64,000 bases of DNA, taken from contig MZNV01001276.1 in NCBI GenBank assembly GCA_002081555.1, forward strand, positions 20,994 through 84,993, written 5' to 3'. The position numbers and the translations under genes were made by a program. The stretch's first letter is position 1. The number at the start of each line of letters is the position of its first letter. This document shows, piece after piece, positions 57,678 through 64,000 of this stretch. Source of the stretch: Protostelium mycophagum. Lineage: Eukaryota; Evosea; Variosea; Protosteliida; Protosteliaceae. Below the pieces are notes generated by a model. The model had not been told where the DNA came from. It saw only the letters and a list, made by a program, of their open reading frames with translations, and did not search any database.

Positions 57678-60600
57678 TCATCCCTCGTACACGTTGCTGA
57701 CAGCATCCTCTTTTTGCACATCATGTTCATATGCTGTACCTGGACTGAGTAGTATCTCTGACATCTCCAACATGTCTGAGGATGCCTCGTGGTCGTAGCC
57801 TCCATCGTGTTTCACTTCAGCCTCATAATCACTGCTGGCTGATTTATCTTGCTGGTAATCAATCGACGCTGATGAATCCGTGACTATGACTGGCTTTTTT
57901 TGGATTTCTACAGTGAGAAGTGATGTGTTGGGTGACTTTGTGGTTGGTAAAATGTCGCCCTGAAGCACGGTATTGAAAGTCAGCAATAACTGGTTGTATA
58001 TCTCCGCAAATGTCGGCCTGTCTTTGGCCTGATGTGACCATGACCTTCTCATGATCTCATAAACCTCAGGTGGGCATCTCAGAGGTTGTCGCAACCTGGC
58101 GTCTCCTCTTGCTACTTTCTCTATGTATTGCACATTGGTCATCTCGATAAATGGTGGCCTTCCAAAAGAGTATATTTCCCATCTGAATGTCTCACACAGA
58201 TGTACATCTCGACTAGAATCTTTTGTGACAGAATTTGGACAAGATATCATCTGAACTCTCACATGCATACAGAGAGAGACCAGACATCTGAGCTGTGAGT
58301 GTTTTGTCCCATCTCTATCACCTCTGGTGCAGACCATTTGTATGGTATCTCCTTTGTCGGGGTCTCATACTCTGACCCCTCACGTGACATCCCAAAGTCA
58401 GATATCTGTTTGTGTCAAAGACCGGCAAGATGAAAATTGTACATTCTCACCTTTACCACACCCACGCCGTCGATCAACAAATTTCTTGCCGCCAAATCTC
58501 TGTGAATGATGTTCATGCTTTTCAGATAGATCATCCCCTTTATCAAGTCAAAGACCTATGGTTTGTCAGAACCTTCTTGATGTTTGTCACTACGCACCAT
58601 ACGGAGCAGGGAGTTATCTCCGAGCTCGCCTCTTTTCTCAGACAAATAATGATTTAGACATCCCCCTGGCACGTATTCTAGCACCATGTACAGCCCGCTC
58701 ATGTCGTTGAATACACCAAACAGCCGGACTATGTTGGGGTGATTTAGCTTTTGTAAAAGTGATATCTCCTCTTTCCACTTGATATCTTGTGTCTTTCCGT
58801 TGTCCTGACAGGTGTCAAGTTGACTTCAAAATATTACAAGTTCAAGAATGATTCAACTTGAAAAGTACCTTTACGCCCTTGAGAGCCACACTTGTATAGT
58901 TCCATTCTCCTTTGTGAACCACCCCGAAATTTCCAGATGCTGCACGACATCAGTTCTCCACAAATAAACAACTAAACTGACCAATCACATCCCCTATGGT
59001 GACGTCGTACAGTTGTAGATGGTCGTATTCACCCAACTGCAAGCTCATCGGTTTTCTTCTCATTTGTTTTCTAAGATAATATGCTACTAACAATGCGGCT
59101 ACCGTCAACAAAAATACCACGCCCAGTATAATACCCACTATGGCACCTTTTCATTGTTAACGTCCTTGTACTTGATGATCTATTCACCTGCTGGGATTTT
59201 CTGACTCTCTTTGGTAATCTCTGATGCACTGTTTGTTATGACAACGTCGCCAACACTGAGGATCTGGCCGTGTTTAGTTGTAGATGTGACGAATGGGTAC
59301 ATTACATTATATCCATCTAAGGAGGTCAGCTTCTTTATTGACTCTTTGACTCTCTCAGGACTTCCCTCATTGCTACTATTTATAGAAGCTCTTTCCACAA
59401 CGAGATCTACAATCACGCTGCAAAATTGAGCTGATCTTGGAAAAATATTTATTATAAATAAATAAAGTTTACCTCCCAGAACGTAAGGAGGTTATACTCA
59501 GTCTAGATTTGGTAATATTTACTGCTGTCGCAAGTGATGTCAGATAATTCGTCTCATTAAAAGATGCCAACTGTCCTTCCAAACGCATGGAGACATTTGC
59601 AGGTAATATGGATGATACGATGCACCTGAAGAATTCAAAACTGATTATCTCTTCTCATACCTTGCGGAGCATTGTCCGTATGACTGCCACGTGACGGGGC
59701 ACTCAAATGCCACTCCGGACATGTCACATGTCACATTGTTGGAGAGGGACATCATACCCAGATTTTCGAAAAACCGGTTGTGGCTGAAATCAACTGAAAT
59801 GAGAAGAGGTGATGCCAGAGAATCAATTGATCCCGAAAACCCGTTATGGCTAACATTCACAACCTAAAACTGTTCAAAATGATTGAATCAGCTTAATAGA
59901 AGATATTACTCTGAGGTTGATGAGAGACATAAAAGTGCTGAGACTGCCTTCAAAATCGTTGTCGCTCAAGTCAATCGTCTGCAATTTTATTTTTTGTGAA
60001 AAGTCAGGGACTTGTCCTGATAGATGTTCAGAATAAATTGTAAATAAATCCGTACCGTAAAAATGATTACGACTGATGTTGAGAGTTGTGATAGACGACA
60101 ATGCTGCCATGAAATCGACCCCGCCAGTAAGATTATTTCTGCTCAAGTCCAAATCTACCATATCTGGCACGATTGCAGGTACCCCCCCGGTCAGGGCGTT
60201 ATCATTCAGTCGCAGTGATGACAGTGTTTTGAAACTGAAAATAGATGGGGGAATGGGGCCGTACAACATGTTGTGAGAGAGGTCTATCATTTGCAATTGT
60301 TGCGCATTACCAATGCCATCCGGAATTCTTGCATTGATGAGATTTCGAGACATGTTGAGCTTCTACAACACGTCATCATCAAGTCGTCATGAACGTTCGT
60401 GTCAGTCTCATGTCATCACTTACTACTAGATTTGTCAGAGAATTCAAGAAGGTGATGTCCGTTCCTGTCAATCTATTGTTGCCCAAGTTCAGCTCCGTCA
60501 GCAAAGTCAAAAAATTTAAAAACTCCGGTACATCTCCGGAAAGGTCATTTCCTTCAGCTGTCAGCTCTCATCGCTATGACAACAAGATTCGCAGTTCATT

Positions 60601-63258
60601 TTCGCAGATTTCACCTGACAAGTCGAGTGTTTCTAAGGACTTTAGACGTCCGATGGTGTTTGGGATTCCTTTACCAAAGCCGTTTGAGGCAGCCCTCAAG
60701 TTTTTCAAGCTTGGAAATCTGTACCGGTCAGCTCTGATCACCTGATGAAGGTATTACTCACATTTCTCTGGTAAACATATTCAAAAGAGATCCTTTCATC
60801 TTGTTTCCACTGATGATGACGTCCGTCAGGAAAGTATAAGCAGAATATGAAGAAAGATCCTTTGAAGGAGAAGAGTATTCCTACCAATTTATTCATTCTA
60901 TTTGTACGTATTTATGGGTCAATAATGACCCACCTTTCTGTCTCCCAAGAGGTTATTAGATGCATCCAAATAGATCACACTGTACGGAAGTTGCGAGAAG
61001 ATCGCTCCCGTGAACTGGTTGTTTGCGATATTCAGATATGACAATTTCGGAAGGAAAGACCGCATGGAGAACAAAGACGATTCTACATTCCCAGAAAGAT
61101 GGTTGTCTGACAAATCAATCTGTAAAATGAGTTATACACATGAATTCACATATTGACATTAGATATCTATTTGTGGATAATGGCACTTACCGCCACAAGT
61201 TCGATGGATAGAAATCCATTTACAGTTCCACTCATCATATTATTACTGAGATCAATTGTAACCAGCCCAGTTAGAGAAGTTGCGCCTTTAATGCTACCCG
61301 TTATAAAATTTCCTCCGAGGTTTAAGACCTGCATAACTGAAGACTTTAGCAAAATAATAATTTCATCAAAAATAACTCTGGAAATAGAGAACATACATCT
61401 CATTTGAAACAGGATGTCAATGTTTCCAGTCAATAAATTATTGCTCAGATCTAATCTGTAGAAAAGATCAGATCTATCAAGATCTGCAGGGTCTCACCTG
61501 AGAGTGAAACTGCACAAGAAGATGGACAATGGGATCTGGCCTTCAAAACGGTTGTTGTTTAAATTCAAAAACGTCATTGTTCCAGGTGAATAATAGAAAG
61601 CATCTGGGATCTATTGTACATGAGTCCAAAAAAAGCTATATTTTGAAAGATGTATCAAACCCCCCCACCTCCCCGGTCAAATTATTATATGAAAGATCCA
61701 AGTCCCATATAGCCATTTCTTTCCATGTTTCTGGATTCATGTATCCGTTGAGGCGATTTCCGGAGAGGTTAATAACTTCCATTTGGTTGTTTAGACGAAT
61801 GTCTTGTAAATACCCGCTCAACATGTTATTTCCGAATTGTATAGTGAGCAACTGCACGTGTCATATTGACATATTATATGGGTGACTTACATTCGTGTGT
61901 TGTGACATATCGGGAATTTCACCAGATAGGTAATTACCCGTATAGATGAGATCAGCAAGAGGGCTGCTTGGTGATGTTGGTATCTTTACAGATCCAACCA
62001 TAAAGTTGAGACCTAGATCGAGATATGACAGATGTGGGAGATCGAGGAGGGCCTGAGGAATCTACAACGGTCAGAAAAACAAAAGTCGATTCTCCTTGCC
62101 TCCGTGGTGAGGTAATTCCGACCCAAAGCGATGTAACTCAATCCCGTCAAATTGTACCATTCTGGCGAAATACCTTCTGATATCATATTTTCTGTCAGAT
62201 CAATTTGCTGTATTTGTTAAATAAGATGCTGATGATATTTATTTCTAAGCATAAAATTTACAATATCTTCATTTTAAGAAGAATTTTAATTACACGGGCT
62301 GCACAAAACCAGAAAGTTATTCGAATAACAATACTTGGAGTCTTGGTGAATCTCTAAACCTTGGAAACCGCCCGCTGAAGCGGTTATACGCTGCCTCGAA
62401 CACCTCGAGCTGTTCACAACCTTCAAAATCAGGAAGCTGCCCCTCGAATGAATTGAGAGAGATATCAAAAACGACAAGGTTTGGCATGTCGCGAAAGTCA
62501 GGAAGGTCCTCAAAATTGTTTCCACTTGTGTTGAATTTGTACAGCCCTTTCATGTTGGTGAGACACCCCGGAAGAGATCCTCCGATCTGATTATCAGAGA
62601 GTATCATTTCAGAGAGCTCCGTCATGTTGCAGATAGATGCAGGGAGAACACCTGAAGACGTCATCAGATCGTTAGCGCGGATATTCACCGGTTGTTGTAG
62701 TCGATTCCACATGCAGCACCCTCAATTGATTGAGATTCCCGAGATTGGAGGGCAGCTGAAGAGGTCATTTCATCAGTTGATGTTTTGTCTTACACTCCAT
62801 TCTTCGGACATGGCCATGTCGGTGAGATATAACTCTTGTAATGAAGTCAGCTGAGAAAAAAAGATTGAAGGCAAGCCATATAGAGGGACGTCATTCGACC
62901 TGATAGCAAAGCTTGTGATGTTTGGAAAATACCAGGAGGAAGCATTTTCCGAAAAGGGACCTCTAATCCTGAACTGATCAAGTTCAATCGAAGAAACCGA
63001 TCCTCCTGCATACTTCAGTTCAGGTAATCCAGTATGACGCTCACCCTCATTGCATTGTACACCCGAAAATGAGCAGAAATCATCCCCCCGCCAGTCGTAC
63101 ATTTCTCATCGTAATCAGAAGAAAGATTGTTTGATCGTCTTACGATATCCACCAGATGCCACGGCAGCATGAATTTCGTGAAGAGCCTGGAGTTCATCTG
63201 CAGGATTCCAACAAACACCCAAACCAATGCAGAGGAGAAAGAATAGGCACCGACGCAT
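57678..63258 (-). CDS. LRR receptor tyrosine kinase
   Basis: About twenty-five exons. The signal peptide MRRCLFFLLCIGLGVCW is followed by an LRRNT-type cap (YDWRGDDFCSFSGVQC) and roughly a dozen leucine-rich repeats in plant-like register (LNTSGNNF-type: MLYGPIPPSIFSFKTLSSL, LDLSRNNLTGG, FMAALSSITTLNISRNHFYG). A juxtamembrane domain and one TM (IILGVVFLLTVAALLVAYYL, about 59060-59130) precede a kinase: ASGNFGVVHKG, VALKGV, HRDLAARNLL, ISDFGMS, KWSAPEVI, DVWSLSVC. The catalytic loop HRDLAARN and KW-APE are tyrosine-kinase signatures. The first Gly of the G-loop is Ala. The tail has five spaced Tyr (DYQQ, DYEA, GYDHE, AYEHD, VYEG), likely docking sites. A few intracellular splice joins are by inference. 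Confidence 0.88.
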
Positions 63259-63875
63259 GCTGATGCTCCCGTGTGCGGTTCGCCGTCTTTCGGAAGTGCG
63301 GTGTCGCTTTCCCGGTTGTCAGACACAAACAACATCTTGGGCTTCTCACAAATTTGCGATTGGGTTTTCTGCCGCCTTTCTCGGCCTCCCGCTCAGGTCA
63401 CGAATGCGGAAATGTGATCGTTTTTGCCCGTTTTGCCTCAATTTTTCGAATTTTTTAAAAATAAGCGGAGGGTTTCCAGAAGAACAACTTGATGGTCGGT
63501 GCATTGAGCATCACGGCTTACCCTTTGGGTCTTCAAATCAATCAATCAGGTCCAACACATTTTATGAACATATCGAGTTGTTGACTGCACCTGTGTGAGA
63601 GAAAATGAGATAGAGCGAAGCGACGAAGGATGGTGTCTGTAACAACAGCAACAAAAAAATGCAGCAGTGATTTGCTCTTTTATTAGGTGATTCGTCATGC
63701 TGAGACGATCTCTTCTCTCCCGCTGATTGGTGTTCTAATGTTGACTAGTTCCTGCCAAGGGTTCTCTCGAAAATGGGGGAAAATCGAGAAACAAAAGTTT
63801 TGGTTTATTAGAGGGACGGCAAAATGAAAATTCGAACAAGAAAAGTGTTTTGGATTGTAATTTATTTTATCTTTT
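63259..63875. other. Intergenic region
   Basis: About 620 bp between the LRR kinase start and the next minus-strand gene's stop. It should hold the receptor promoter. Open stretches at 63273-63598 on the plus strand show no family and look incidental. Confidence 0.4.
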
Positions 63876-64000
63876 TTATGAGTTGTCATCCTCAAGGTCC
63901 ACATGGTACTGGTTTACAAACATGGGGGATTCCTCTAACATCATGTTGTGGATGTGGCAAAGGACACGGAATGCCTGTGCTTGCTTCTCAAAATTACCAC
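63876..64000 (-). CDS. 3' end of an unidentified gene (5' part beyond window)
   Basis: The minus strand is open from the window edge to TAA at 63876-63878. It encodes FEKQAQAFRVLCHIHNMMLE and ends QYHVDLEDDNS. The codon pattern looks coding and the stop is followed by AT-rich sequence, so this is probably a terminal exon. The family is not recognised. Confidence 0.45.
   Translation of the reverse strand, partial: GNFEKQAQAFRVLCHIHNMMLEESPMFVNQYHVDLEDDNS

Overview
This window is nuclear DNA of an intron-rich, gene-dense eukaryotic microbe. Genes lie on both strands, and almost every one is cut by short GT-AG introns, typically 37-70 nt, often ending in TTGTAG or CAG. The gene set is a unicellular eukaryote's: ATG9, SF3B1, PRP38, TRM5, the complex I 39-kDa subunit, ECD/SGT1, an FLVCR/SLC49 transporter, GILT, a PRL phosphatase, a CARMIL-like LRR protein, a CABLES-like cyclin, and an LRR receptor whose kinase domain carries tyrosine-kinase signatures. 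That mix suggests an amoebozoan, possibly a protosteloid amoeba such as Planoprotostelium. The taxon is inference, not read directly. I found no tRNA, rRNA or CRISPR.

Left part (1-18 kb): an incomplete FHA + acidic linker + bromodomain protein with a Ki-67-like FHA (-); an abundant-looking repeat protein with PKA-type sites (+); a nodulin-like MFS transporter (+); a large protein with four related winged-helix modules and two PHD fingers (+); a disordered protein (-); and a USP20/33-type deubiquitinase (-).

Middle (18-35 kb): PRL phosphatase (+), a piggyBac-like transposase gene (-), an unresolved gene (-), a DXD glycosyltransferase (-), a CDP-alcohol phosphotransferase (-), TRM5 (-), NDUFA9-like (+), ECD (+) and CABLES-like cyclin (-).

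Right part (35-64 kb): DUF2855 protein (+), ATG9 (-), GILT (-), FLVCR-like transporter (+), RhoGEF (+), CARMIL-like protein (-), PRP38 (-), SF3B1 (-), LRR receptor tyrosine kinase (-), and the 3' end of one more gene (-).

The genes do not form one pathway. They are mostly independent housekeeping genes, with several signalling and chromatin proteins of unusual architecture. Structure that the genes do not explain includes a family of short palindromes (core CGGT...ACCG) found mainly in introns and intergenic DNA, a duplicated 3' fragment of the MFS gene, a second shared fragment, and tandem repeats inside introns. Exon joins were done by eye, so spans are more reliable than individual splice sites.
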